Shown: piece by piece, positions 7,847-14,701 of the stretch
Position numbering within the stretch: the stretch's first letter is position 1
Layout of the letters: each line of letters starts with the position of its first letter
Source: an uncultured Nitrososphaera sp.
Lineage (GTDB): Archaea; Thermoproteota; Nitrososphaeria; Nitrososphaerales; Nitrososphaeraceae
Assembly (NCBI GenBank): GCA_946480575.1
Contig: CAMLKF010000031.1
Location: 1-19,943 of the forward strand
Length of the DNA: 19,943 nucleotides
Reading direction: 5' to 3'
Notes under the pieces: generated by a model
Databases searched by the model: none
What the model was told of the DNA's origin: nothing
What the model saw: the letters and a program-made list of their open reading frames with translations, nothing else
Made by a program: the position numbers and the translations under genes

Positions 7847-8026
7847 GGTATTTCTAGAGATATTTGACCCAGACATCTAATTTATTTGAGCCGGCCCTTG
7901 TAAGATACTCAGGTATATTTAACAATTGCAGGATGTGCCAGAAAGCTACCAATATTTGAAAATACGGCGCGCGCGGCAGTTCCGTCCGAGCTCTATATAT
8001 TTGATATAAAAGCATTCGTCGCATGT

Positions 8027-8036
8027 TTTATATTTT
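8027..8036 (+). promoter_or_regulatory. TATA box of the small roadblock-like gene
   Basis: TTTATATTTT lies 32-41 bp before the ATG at 8068. A second AT-rich element (ATATATTTGATATAAAA) at about 7995-8011 could be an alternative. Confidence 0.45.
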
Positions 8037-8067
8037 GTATGGTTTTATTGCCTTTTAGGCACCAGGG

Positions 8068-8454
8068 ATGGCGCAGGAAAGGGACTTTTTGCACAAGCTC
8101 TGCGAGTCTATCCTCAACGCCGACAAGACCGTAAGGTTCGCCGGCGTAATAGACAACGAGGGCAAGCTGCTGATTGGCAGGTACCGCGCCGACGTTCCGT
8201 CTCCTCTCATCAAGGCGAACATGGAGCAGAACACAAAGGCGACTTCGTTTTACAGCGCGTACCAGGCGCTTGCAATCAACAAGAGGTTCGAGTCGGACCT
8301 CGGGCAGATACGCTTTCAAGTCACCGAGTTTGACAAGGTGACGCTCGTGTCAATCCCGCTGACTGCCCAGAGCGATAGGTACCTGTGCATCTCGCTTGAC
8401 GCCCCGACGTACCATGAAAGAGTGATACCCAAGATTCTCGACATCATTGGCTAG
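8068..8454 (+). CDS. Small conserved archaeal protein, roadblock/profilin-like, possibly DUF6659
   Basis: A 128-residue soluble protein with no signal peptide. The pattern is helix (FLHKLCESILNAD), strand-turn-strand (VRFAGVIDNEGKLLIGRY), long helical middle (ALAINKRFESDLG), then two strands (VTLVSIPLTAQSDRYLCISL) and a C-terminal helix (RVIPKILDIIG). This order resembles the roadblock/LC7 fold of small GTPase partner proteins. The arrangement matches a family found in Nitrososphaeria that I recall as DUF6659, but this is from memory. Its function is unknown; chemosensory or GTPase-linked roles are only inference. It is transcribed towards a long hairpin at 8521-8566 and converges with the gene at 8578. 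Confidence 0.75.
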   Translation: MAQERDFLHKLCESILNADKTVRFAGVIDNEGKLLIGRYRADVPSPLIKANMEQNTKATSFYSAYQALAINKRFESDLGQIRFQVTEFDKVTLVSIPLTAQSDRYLCISLDAPTYHERVIPKILDIIG

Positions 8455-8520
8455 CATCACGTTTAAATTGTCAATATGCTAGACTACAGTTACATCGACC
8501 AAACCGATGGGGAACAAACT

Positions 8521-8566
8521 GTCTGGTGGAGGCGCAGTGAATGAGAATAGCTGCGCTTCGCCAGAC
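8521..8566. terminator. 16-bp hairpin between convergent genes
   Basis: GTCTGGTGGA (8521-8530) and GCGCAG (8532-8537) pair with CTGCGC (8551-8556) and TTCGCCAGAC (8557-8566), leaving one bulged G at 8531 and a 13-nt loop. The stem includes two G-T pairs. The T-rich stretch TCTTTTACT follows on the plus strand. It sits between the stops of the convergent genes at 8454 and 8578, so a shared transcription stop or RNA-end stabiliser is likely; a small structured RNA is the alternative. Confidence 0.55.
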
Positions 8567-8577
8567 TCTTTTACTAA

Positions 8578-8976
8578 CTAATCAACCATCCTGATGTCCA
8601 GTTCGTCGTACGCGTCCTTTACGGCAAGCAAGAACAGGTCGTCTTCGTATATTAGCAGCCAGTCCTTGATGCCAATTACCGGCAGTTTGCGCACAAGGAT
8701 CTTGCCGCTGTCGTTGAGCATGACTGTCAGGTAGGCAAACTTGGGCCGCCTGCTTTGGAGCTTGAAGAGCGTCTCCTGAAGCTCGATTCCCTGCTGGCCT
8801 CCCTGAATGTTCAGTTTGACGATGTCGCCGTGCCTGTTTTCAATTTTGGCAGTGACATAGCTCTGCCCCACATCGAACCGGTCTATGTGGAGCATCACTT
8901 TGTTGGCGGCCGACGACGTCTCTGGCAGCTCGTTATACAGCGTCTCTGAGAGCTTGTCAAAGAAAATTTTTTTCAT
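8578..8976 (-). CDS. Conserved small protein coupled to a surface protein
   Basis: A 132-residue soluble protein with no signal peptide, not assigned to a family. It starts with a helix (KKIFFDKLSETLYNELPE), followed by alternating strands (VMLHIDRFDVGQSYVTAKIE, DIVKLNIQGG, FAYLTVMLNDSGKILVRKLP) and a C-terminal acidic segment. The fold prediction is alpha/beta. Its ATG overlaps the stop of the upstream PEF-tailed surface protein in an ATGA arrangement, so the two are almost certainly translated from one message. This places a cytosolic product in an operon with an exported one, possibly as an assembly or regulatory partner; that role is inference. Confidence 0.75.
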   Translation of the reverse strand: MKKIFFDKLSETLYNELPETSSAANKVMLHIDRFDVGQSYVTAKIENRHGDIVKLNIQGGQQGIELQETLFKLQSRRPKFAYLTVMLNDSGKILVRKLPVIGIKDWLLIYEDDLFLLAVKDAYDELDIRMVD

Positions 8977-10439
8977 TGATGATGCACGCCCACGCCCGAA
9001 GGCATACTTTTCCTTGCAAACCTCTGCAACAGCAGCACTGCGCCAAGCACGCCGGCGACAGCGGCCACGATTGCGCCTGTTGGGAACTCGGGCACCACCA
9101 CTATGCCCCTCGCTATGCCGTTTCTTGTAGTGTCTATAGGTTGGCCGTCCCTCACCAGACCCTTGACTACGATTTCGATCCGATAGTTCTCGTTGCTCGG
9201 GAAATCTATGGTCTGCGTGCTGGTTCCATCCTTTGCTGTCAGATCGGACTGGCTGTACACTTCATTGCCCTCGCTGTCCAGTATCCTCAGGTCGTAAATG
9301 ACGTCGGCGTCCAGCCTGCCGCCGGAGAACGCGTCTGAAAAGTCTAGCTTGAGGGTTGACTGGGTATCCGCGTTGAGCTGGCTTGGAGTCCATTGTGCCG
9401 CGACATTGATGCCTCCAGTGTCTGTCGACATCTCTCCCGATGTCTGCATATTGGCCTCTGTAGAAGGCGCAAGGGTAAACGCCATCTGCGAAGCATTGTC
9501 AGGCACATTGCTAGCCATCCTGACGATGTCGTTCTTGTTCAGGAGGTAGTGCAGGGTAAGCTCTGTTTCAGAAGTAAATGGGTCGATGACAAGCATCCTT
9601 CCGGATATCGGCTTGCCGTTGACAGTTGCTGCAAACGAAGTAGCATCTCCCACTCCAGCCATAGACTTGGGGATCTGGACTTCTTCGTGGACGTAGACGC
9701 TCGTTTGCTCTAACCTGCTGACGTTCCAGTCAAACGGCATGGACCATATGAACGTCTGGTTCTGCGCGTCAAAGTTAAAGTCGTCCACCTGATCATAATA
9801 CGATATTATCGTGGTATCATAGGCCTGGCCATTGTATTGCACCTGTTTCGTAAAGACGTCGCCCACGCTGAGCCACGAGTCAAACTTGGGGATGTCCTGG
9901 TCTGCAAAGATGTTCCTTATGTTATCGACCCCAAAGATCTCGACACGGAAGTGGTAGATGCCGCCTTCAAGAAATATAGGCCCTCTGATGTTTATTGTCC
10001 CGCCGGGATCGGCAACCCAAGCGTTTAGAAACTGCTCCTGTGTTCCAAAGATCTGGAGATCGCCCTCTACAGGCTCCACCTTTAGCCGGAGCAGTCCGCT
10101 TTCCGTGTGAAAGAGCGTGGGCGGCATTACGGTCACTGCGTCATCTCCGATTCCTTTTTCTACGGAAATGAAAAACGTGGTATACTTGATAGTTTGATTG
10201 TTGTTTGCATCATACAACCTGAATAGCACGTATGCATCCTCTCGGGTAGCGTCTGTCAGTACAGGCGGATTAACCTTTACAAGAAGCTCTGCATTCCTAC
10301 CGCCAAGCGTCGCACTAAACGTTTCCGAAGTCAGGCCATCCGCAAAAGCCTTTTGACCGGGAAATGCGTTCGCAATGATTGAAGAGACGAGAACGGCGGC
10401 AAGAGCAAAAGCAAAGACCTGCTGTATGCCCGCCTGCAC
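8973..10439 (-). CDS. Exported surface protein with PEF-type C-terminal sorting tail
   Basis: A 488-residue protein. An N-terminal signal peptide spans residues about 5-34 (FAFALAAVLVSSIIANAFPG, then a KAFADG cleavage region). The long middle is beta-rich and acidic. The last 42 residues hold VVVPEFPTGA (PEF at about 450-452), a hydrophobic helix (IVAAVAGVLGAVLLL) and a basic stop (RFARKS). This three-part tail is like the PEF-CTERM and thaumarchaeal PEFG-CTERM signals processed by archaeosortases, which swap the tail for a lipid anchor. A tail-anchored protein without processing is the alternative. No catalytic domain is recognised. The TATA element at 10461-10470 lies 22-31 bp upstream. It is translationally coupled to the gene at 8578-8976 and divergent from the Cna-B-like gene. 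Confidence 0.85.
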   Translation of the reverse strand: MQAGIQQVFAFALAAVLVSSIIANAFPGQKAFADGLTSETFSATLGGRNAELLVKVNPPVLTDATREDAYVLFRLYDANNNQTIKYTTFFISVEKGIGDDAVTVMPPTLFHTESGLLRLKVEPVEGDLQIFGTQEQFLNAWVADPGGTINIRGPIFLEGGIYHFRVEIFGVDNIRNIFADQDIPKFDSWLSVGDVFTKQVQYNGQAYDTTIISYYDQVDDFNFDAQNQTFIWSMPFDWNVSRLEQTSVYVHEEVQIPKSMAGVGDATSFAATVNGKPISGRMLVIDPFTSETELTLHYLLNKNDIVRMASNVPDNASQMAFTLAPSTEANMQTSGEMSTDTGGINVAAQWTPSQLNADTQSTLKLDFSDAFSGGRLDADVIYDLRILDSEGNEVYSQSDLTAKDGTSTQTIDFPSNENYRIEIVVKGLVRDGQPIDTTRNGIARGIVVVPEFPTGAIVAAVAGVLGAVLLLQRFARKSMPSGVGVHHQ

Positions 10440-10460
10440 GTGAATAATGTGTGTTTGTGC

Positions 10461-10470
10461 ATATTTAATT
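10461..10470 (-). promoter_or_regulatory. TATA box of the PEF-tailed surface protein
   Basis: AATTAAATAT on the minus strand, 22-31 bp upstream of the ATG at 10439. The neighbouring divergent promoter element lies at 10495-10502 in the same 88-bp spacer. Confidence 0.5.
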
Positions 10471-10494
10471 CTTGACGCATGCGCGCTCTAATGA

Positions 10495-10502
10495 TTTAAT
10501 TA
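10495..10502 (+). promoter_or_regulatory. TATA-like element of the Cna-B-like surface gene
   Basis: TTTAATTA lies 26-33 bp upstream of the GTG at 10528. This spacing supports the GTG as the true start of a leaderless message. Confidence 0.45.
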
Positions 10503-10527
10503 TCTCGTAGCAGCCAATATTGAACGG

Positions 10528-11712
10528 GTGTCTCCAAGGCAGAAGGTTGCTGCGATAACATCAGCAGCAGTAGTAGTAGTAGTAGTAGCTACAGCGGTTG
10601 TTGTCATTGTAGCAGCACTTTTTGTGGCATCGCCAGGGCAGAACGGTACGACAATTTCTTTTGCCACAAACAGTTCGACAGGCACACTCACTATCATTAC
10701 CGTTTCCGGCGGATCGCCGATAGATGGGTCGACGTACGTCATCACGCCCAACCCGTTTGATAGTTCTGCTGCCAACTATACGATTCAGGACGGAGGCAGC
10801 GGCGACAGAAATAGAGCCGCCGGCGTTGTAACAATGTCCGGCCTGCAAGACGGAAGATATGTTGTAACGCAGCTAGAGGCACCTTCAGGATACCAGAGGG
10901 ACAGGCTGTCAAAGATAGTCGAAATAGTGAATCAGGGCGATGATGTTGCGACATTTAACAGCATCTCAGGGTCCGAAGGTGAACAACAACAACAGCAGAA
11001 CGGCAGCACGCCGATAAGAAACCTGACCTATACCGTAAAATTTGAGTGCGGCACAATATCAGGAAGCGAGGGGCCTTTGAGGCCAGGCCATTACGACACC
11101 GACATCGGCATTCTGAACAAGCAGGAATTCCCGGTAAAAGTCATGTGGAGCGCCACTCTAAACGACGGCAATAACACAAACTCGATATTAAGGACCCTAC
11201 AGCCGCAGGGCTCGACAGGCATAGTGTGCAATGACGTGCGCGAGGTCCTTAGAAACGATCAGAGATTTGTCGAAGGGTTTGTCATCATTAACGTCCCACT
11301 CGAGCCGGGGCTTTTGGGCACGCTATCAGAAGGCACGGTCATTCTCGGCCGTACAATTGAGGACATAAACATGCTCGAGGTACAGGCGTTCTACACGGCC
11401 AATGCGCTTGCCGAGCTGCCACACCAATCGTACGTGGACAAGATAACGTTTGCGATTCTAAATGATACAAGCGGCAAGATACCGATACCAATGATCGGAA
11501 AAACGCTTGACATCACTGTGTCGTCTGAAATCAATCAGGTATCCGATCCGGAGATGAAAGTCAAAAGCGCGCTTGCCGAAACGTACGGTCTGTCGGAGCA
11601 AGAGCTTGCAGCTCTTGAAGTGGATATCAGGGATGTTAGCGTCGGCGTCGGCACTATGATAGACGACCACGCGATTTCGCTGTCAACTGTCTTGCCGCAG
11701 GCAAGCGGATAG
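10528..11712 (+). CDS. Membrane-anchored surface protein with a Cna-B/SpaA-like domain
   Basis: A 394-residue protein starting at GTG. A signal anchor at residues 7-34 is built from a run of valines encoded by six GTA codons. Residues about 52-146 look like a prealbumin-type Cna-B/SpaA domain: TLTIITVSGGSPIDGSTYVI, a Gly-Asp loop, GLQDGRYVVTQLEAPSGY, then VEIVNQGDDVATFN. A QQQQQ linker at 153-157 leads to a second domain (about 167-390). That domain opens with YTVKFECGTISGSEGPLRPG and includes a paired cysteine (GIVCND), so a disulfide between C174 and the later Cys is plausible outside the cell. Cna-B domains are stalk or adhesion modules in Gram-positive surface proteins; a similar structural role is inferred here. 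There is no C-terminal sorting tail. Confidence 0.83.
   Translation: MSPRQKVAAITSAAVVVVVVATAVVVIVAALFVASPGQNGTTISFATNSSTGTLTIITVSGGSPIDGSTYVITPNPFDSSAANYTIQDGGSGDRNRAAGVVTMSGLQDGRYVVTQLEAPSGYQRDRLSKIVEIVNQGDDVATFNSISGSEGEQQQQQNGSTPIRNLTYTVKFECGTISGSEGPLRPGHYDTDIGILNKQEFPVKVMWSATLNDGNNTNSILRTLQPQGSTGIVCNDVREVLRNDQRFVEGFVIINVPLEPGLLGTLSEGTVILGRTIEDINMLEVQAFYTANALAELPHQSYVDKITFAILNDTSGKIPIPMIGKTLDITVSSEINQVSDPEMKVKSALAETYGLSEQELAALEVDIRDVSVGVGTMIDDHAISLSTVLPQASG
10570..10587 (+). repeat. GTA triplet repeat in the signal anchor
   Basis: Six consecutive GTA codons encode the valine run at residues 15-20 of the Cna-B-like protein. In-frame length change would alter the anchor without breaking the frame. 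Confidence 0.85.
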
Positions 11713-11745
11713 CTAGCAGTTCCCATAGGGACACAATAAAAAAAC

Positions 11746-11753
11746 AATATATT
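11746..11753 (+). promoter_or_regulatory. TATA box of the superoxide dismutase gene
   Basis: AATATATT sits 23-30 bp upstream of the ATG at 11776, the classic archaeal spacing for a leaderless transcript. A C-run (CTCCCCCC) lies between the two. Confidence 0.6.
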
Positions 11754-11775
11754 CTCCCCCCACGGTTCCTCTTGC

Positions 11776-12408
11776 ATGGCAAATTTTACCCTTCCTCCAG
11801 TGGGTTATTCATACGACGCACTAGAGCCGCATATTGATGCCAGAACCATGGAAATTCACCACACCAAACATCATCAGGCGTACACGGACGGTCTTAACAA
11901 GGCGATAGATGGCCTTGGGCCGGAATGGCAGAACAAGAACGACATTATCGAGATCCTGAAGAATATCGACTCTGTACCGGAAAGCGCAAGAAGCGCTGTC
12001 AACTTCCATGGAGGGGGCTACAACAACCACACGCTCTTCTGGAACAACATGAAAAAGGGCGGAGGTGGAGAGCCTTCTGGCGAGCTGGCAAATGCGATCA
12101 ATAAGGCTTTTGGCAGCTTCAACGATTTCAAGGACAAGTTCTCAAAAGATACAGTGGCGATACAGGGAAGTGGATGGGGCTGGCTCATGCGCAACAAGAA
12201 CACGAATGCAGTCCAGTTCATAACGATGCCAAACCAGACTAGCCCGTGGACAAGGTGGAACAAGGAGAAGCTTGTCCCATTGCTTGGGCTTGACGTATGG
12301 GAGCATGCCTATTACCTGAAGTACCAGAACAAACGCGCCGACTATGTCGCCGCGTGGTGGAACGTGGTCAACTGGGACGAAGTAAAGAAAAGGTTCGATC
12401 AGGCCTAA
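11776..12408 (+). CDS. sodA: Superoxide dismutase, Fe/Mn family
   Basis: A 210-residue cytosolic enzyme that converts superoxide to oxygen and hydrogen peroxide. All four metal ligands are visible: H28 in EIHHTKHHQAY, H85 in NNHTLFW, and D173 and H177 in GLDVWEHAYYLKY. QGSGWGWLM and WNVVNWDEV are further family hallmarks. A glutamine at 154 (MPNQTSP) and a glycine at the FeSOD glutamine position (HGGGYNNH) fit the manganese-type or cambialistic group. The metal cannot be fixed from sequence. It is monocistronic, with a leaderless-type promoter and an AT-rich terminator hairpin at 12435-12456. In an ammonia oxidiser it would handle oxygen radicals from aerobic growth. Confidence 0.95.
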   Translation: MANFTLPPVGYSYDALEPHIDARTMEIHHTKHHQAYTDGLNKAIDGLGPEWQNKNDIIEILKNIDSVPESARSAVNFHGGGYNNHTLFWNNMKKGGGGEPSGELANAINKAFGSFNDFKDKFSKDTVAIQGSGWGWLMRNKNTNAVQFITMPNQTSPWTRWNKEKLVPLLGLDVWEHAYYLKYQNKRADYVAAWWNVVNWDEVKKRFDQA

Positions 12409-12434
12409 CTTAACTATATAACTTCCTCTTTTCA

Positions 12435-12456
12435 CTTTCTTTTAACAAAAAGAAAG
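12435..12456. terminator. AT-rich hairpin between convergent genes
   Basis: CTTTCTTTT (12435-12443) pairs perfectly with AAAAGAAAG (12448-12456) around an AACA loop. It lies between the stops of the superoxide dismutase and the convergent membrane protein gene and gives a T-rich tract on either strand, fitting archaeal termination on T-runs in both directions. Confidence 0.5.
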
Positions 12457-12473
12457 GTAGGAGATTTTTGCGA

Positions 12474-12860
12474 CTATGTCGTTACTGGCTTTGAACCTCT
12501 GCCCTTGAAGAAGAACACCGCCGCTACGCCGCCAAAAATTGCGGCCAGCACGCCGATAAAGACTGCCATCTGTCCAGTCTCTGTTGACAGCATTGGTGTT
12601 CCAGAGCCAGTGGATGGATTCTGTGATGCTGCCGTTACTCTCTCCTTTGCCAGAATGGTGTTCTCATTACAGTTGGCTCTTTCAATCCCAAGCTGTTCAC
12701 ATTGAGTAAGCTGCTCTGGTGTAGCTGTTGTTGCTCCACCACCAGGAACACCATATTGGGCATGTACGACCTGCGTCGAGATCAGGAGTGGCCCAATTAC
12801 TGTTGCAGCTATCATCAGCAGTGGGGCTGGATTCTGGAGAAAGATCTTTGCTCTGGTCAT
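12474..12860 (-). CDS. Small exported membrane protein
   Basis: A 128-residue protein with a signal peptide at residues about 9-35 (PLLMIAATVIGPLLISTQ, then VVHAQYG, a likely cleavage site after HA or AQ). A short polar middle has two cysteines (QCEQLG and ANCNEN). A C-terminal membrane helix (MAVFIGVLAAIFGGVAAVFFF) is followed by the basic stop KGRGSK. The middle (about 60 residues, Thr/Gln/Glu rich) should lie outside the cell, where the two cysteines could form a disulfide. Nitrososphaera-type genomes carry many such short exported proteins; I recognise no named family. A TATA-like CTTAAATCC lies at about 12890-12898, roughly 30 bp upstream. Confidence 0.75.
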   Translation of the reverse strand: MTRAKIFLQNPAPLLMIAATVIGPLLISTQVVHAQYGVPGGGATTATPEQLTQCEQLGIERANCNENTILAKERVTAASQNPSTGSGTPMLSTETGQMAVFIGVLAAIFGGVAAVFFFKGRGSKPVTT

Positions 12861-13169
12861 CCCAAGACAGTCGCAGAAGTATCTTATTAGGATTTAAGAA
12901 GATAGTAATCATTTTAGAATATGAATTTTCCTGTACTTCATTTCATTCTAATTGAAGGTTATTAGGATAACCCTTCAGATTGTTGTTGTATCATTGCCAA
13001 CCATATCTTTCTGACAGAAAAAGAAGCGGCGATATGACCTTAGAACTAATAGGCAGACGCATCCTTTCGTCGCATCTTAGGTTGCCATCACTGCCGTCTA
13101 AGCTGCCGGAATTGCGTCGGCTAACTAATAATTAGCTTGATGAAAACATTATGCCAAGCCTCTGCATGA

Positions 13170-13272
13170 CGAGGGATGGCTGCCATCTCGGGTGCGGAGG
13201 TTGCATCAAGGTTGGCTGGGTACATAGATTGGCTTGTTCATTTTCTTGGCGATCCCAAGAAAAAACCCAGCC
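13170..13272 (+). other. Cluster of inverted repeats, possible structured RNA
   Basis: Three stems are visible. CGA plus GATGG (13170-13179) pairs with CCATC plus TCG (13183-13190) around CTG. TTCTTGG (13243-13249) pairs with CCAAGAA (13255-13261) around CGATC. GGCTGGGT (13214-13221) pairs with ACCCAGCC (13265-13272), enclosing the second stem. It lies upstream of the zinc-finger gene promoter, so it is not its leader. It could be a small RNA gene or a terminator; no class is recognised. Confidence 0.3.
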
Positions 13273-13276
13273 AGCC

Positions 13277-13287
13277 TATATATATTA
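13277..13287 (+). promoter_or_regulatory. TATA box of the zinc-finger microprotein gene
   Basis: TATATATATTA lies 58-68 bp upstream of the ATG at 13345, predicting a leader of about 30-40 nt. It is the clearest TATA box in this part of the window. Confidence 0.5.
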
Positions 13288-13344
13288 AGGCGTTACAACT
13301 TGAGGCTGAAAACCATACATAGTTGTGACTGCTCAATTCATTTC

Positions 13345-13476
13345 ATGCCGTACCGCGTGGTCTGCCCTGCCTGCGACGCGTCGTTTTCAAGCTATGAAAA
13401 ATACGTTGACCACGTCTTCAAAGATCATAGCGATCAGCCGGCGCTTCGCATGAAGGCAAGAATCGTGCGTGACTAG
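13345..13476 (+). CDS. 43-residue C2H2 zinc-finger microprotein
   Basis: The ATG at 13345 starts MPYRVVCPACDASFSSYEKY, and the protein ends with a basic tail (LRMKARIVRD). It holds a single C-x2-C-x12-H-x4-H finger (C7, C10, H23, H28), the spacing of classical TFIIIA-type C2H2 fingers, with an aromatic residue in the SFSSYEKYV helix region. Such one-finger proteins of 40-60 residues are known in Nitrososphaeria and Crenarchaeota and may bind DNA, RNA or protein. Targets are unknown. Upstream in-frame codons exist but have no finger and precede the likely transcription start, so the short start is preferred. The stop overlaps the end of the convergent YkgJ-type gene by 4 bp. Confidence 0.75.
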   Translation: MPYRVVCPACDASFSSYEKYVDHVFKDHSDQPALRMKARIVRD

Positions 13477-14195
13477 CCGCCGCTTCGCAGGTCTACAAAA
13501 TTGACAAAGCCGTAATTTTCCCGCGCGGTCCTGCTCACTGCCATGTTGTAGTTGTAGATCTTGGCCGAGTATTCCTGCAAGACTGGCATCATGCCGTCTA
13601 TCGACCTGTCAAGGTAAAAACCCGGGCAATCTCCGGTGAATTGGAAGGTCGCGTGCACGACAGGCTGCCCCCTTGAGTCAGCCTCAAGCCATGAAGCAAA
13701 CGGGTAAAGCCAGCACACGCCCGGCTTGTCTGGGTGTATGCCGCAGTAGCCCTTGTCGTCTAGGAACCTGCAGCGAAGCGGCGTCCCATCCTCTTCTTCC
13801 CGCTCGTCCTTCTTGCGCTTGAGCGATATCATGCTAAGCGTCGTTATCACGTTGCCAAAGGCTTCCTGCTCCTGCCAGCTTGAGATCCTTGTTTCATTTT
13901 TGACAAACTCGGCCTTTGACGCGTATCCTACCTTTCTTGCCACTTTTGCAATGTCGTCCTTTGTCAAAGGCAGCCTGCCCTGCCGCTCGCAGCAGTTGTG
14001 GCAGTCTGGCCAGAGGCACCCCCACAAAACGTAAAGGTTGTCCCTTGCAAGCATCGGGATGTGAAAGATCACGCCGCCGACTTTAATCTGCGTGTCCGTT
14101 ACGTCGTCGCGTCTGCCAATCTGCAGGTCGTACAATTTTGGATCTATTTTCCACTTTTTGGAAAGCAAGTCGAGCGAGTCCTTGATTGGGTCCAA
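13473..14195 (-). CDS. YkgJ-type cysteine-cluster protein
   Basis: A 240-residue protein beginning at TTG 14195 (no in-frame ATG nearby). The cysteine cluster typical of the YkgJ / zinc-or-iron-chelating family is present: WGCLWPDCHNCCERQGRLPL (residues about 59-78), then CRFLDDKGYCGIHPDKPGVC (residues about 142-161) and a late Cys in TGDCPGFYL. This pattern binds iron or zinc, possibly an Fe-S centre; the biochemical role is unsettled. A REEEDG-type charged loop separates the halves. It has no signal peptide and should be cytosolic. It is divergent from the small basic protein at 14246 across a 50-bp spacer, with a TATA-like TTTAAA near 14225-14230 about 30 bp upstream. It converges with the zinc-finger gene. 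Confidence 0.82.
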   Translation of the reverse strand: MDPIKDSLDLLSKKWKIDPKLYDLQIGRRDDVTDTQIKVGGVIFHIPMLARDNLYVLWGCLWPDCHNCCERQGRLPLTKDDIAKVARKVGYASKAEFVKNETRISSWQEQEAFGNVITTLSMISLKRKKDEREEEDGTPLRCRFLDDKGYCGIHPDKPGVCWLYPFASWLEADSRGQPVVHATFQFTGDCPGFYLDRSIDGMMPVLQEYSAKIYNYNMAVSRTARENYGFVNFVDLRSGG

Positions 14196-14209
14196 AACTA
14201 TATCATAAG

Positions 14210-14231
14210 TTATAAACCCGGCAGTTTAAAT
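14210..14231. promoter_or_regulatory. Interleaved divergent promoter elements
   Basis: GTTATAAA at 14210-14217 lies 29-36 bp upstream of the TTG at 14246 (plus strand). ATTTAAAC, read on the minus strand from about 14231 to 14224, lies 29-36 bp upstream of the TTG at 14195. Each TATA box is thus nearer the opposite gene's start than its own, so both promoters overlap in one short spacer. Assignment is from spacing only. Confidence 0.45.
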
Positions 14232-14245
14232 GTACCTCAATTGAA

Positions 14246-14623
14246 TTGCTGAAGAGCCCGCAGCGAGATAAACCCGCGGACAAAACGGAAGAGCGACAGA
14301 TTATCAAGAGAAAGGGCAAGCATGCGTCGTCCACAGAGAACCGCAGGATCGTCTGGGAAAACGTCGTGTGGCCGCTCGTTCTTAAAATAAACAGGTCATA
14401 TTTTACCCTAAAGGAGTACCATGCCAAGAGGGATGAATTTTGCAGAGTCACGGGCGTCCCTCCGTCAAAGGTCGCTGGCGGCTTTGTGTCGCTCTTGATA
14501 AAGAACATAATCACCAAGAACAAGAACATTTACTCTATCCACTACAGGCTCATACCCTACATGAGGAAAAAGGCCCCCCTTGAATATGGTCTTGTAATTA
14601 GAGAAGTCAACACAAAACACTAG
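14246..14623 (+). CDS. Small basic protein, possible winged-helix
   Basis: A 125-residue protein starting at TTG 14246; no ATG or GTG is available upstream in frame. It has a charged N-terminal region (about 30 residues, Lys/Arg/Glu rich), then RIVWENVVWPLVLKI, TLKEYHAKRDEFCRVTGV and PPSKVAGGFVSLLIKNIIT, and a strand pair (NKNIYSIHYRLIPYM). The pattern of helices followed by a beta hairpin resembles a winged helix with a basic surface, so nucleic-acid binding is plausible; this is inference and no family is recognised. It is divergent from the YkgJ-type gene and ends about 78 bp before the tRNA. Confidence 0.65.
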   Translation: MLKSPQRDKPADKTEERQIIKRKGKHASSTENRRIVWENVVWPLVLKINRSYFTLKEYHAKRDEFCRVTGVPPSKVAGGFVSLLIKNIITKNKNIYSIHYRLIPYMRKKAPLEYGLVIREVNTKH

Positions 14624-14701
14624 AATTAATCAATGTCAGCTAGGCGCAGCAGGATTTTTTCGATAGAGTCAAATATCGGAGGAGCAGTCGGGTTTTTGGT
14701 T

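Larger units (their letters stand above)
12861..13344. other. 484-bp spacer with hairpins upstream of the zinc-finger gene
   Basis: The left part carries the promoter of the membrane protein gene. The middle has a 33-codon plus-strand frame at 13034-13135 (start MTLELIGRRILSS, rich in Leu/Arg/Pro), of doubtful status. The right part holds a set of inverted repeats (13170-13272) and a TATA box at 13277-13287. No tRNA, SRP RNA or RNase P RNA motif was found. Confidence 0.4.

Noticed and set aside
13130..13200. TTGATGA near 13138 as a C box of a C/D guide RNA.
   Set aside because: No matching D box (CTGA) or second C'/D' pair at suitable spacing.
12961..13343. SRP RNA or RNase P RNA in the long spacer.
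   Set aside because: Neither the SRP domain IV motif nor the RNase P P4 core sequences are present.
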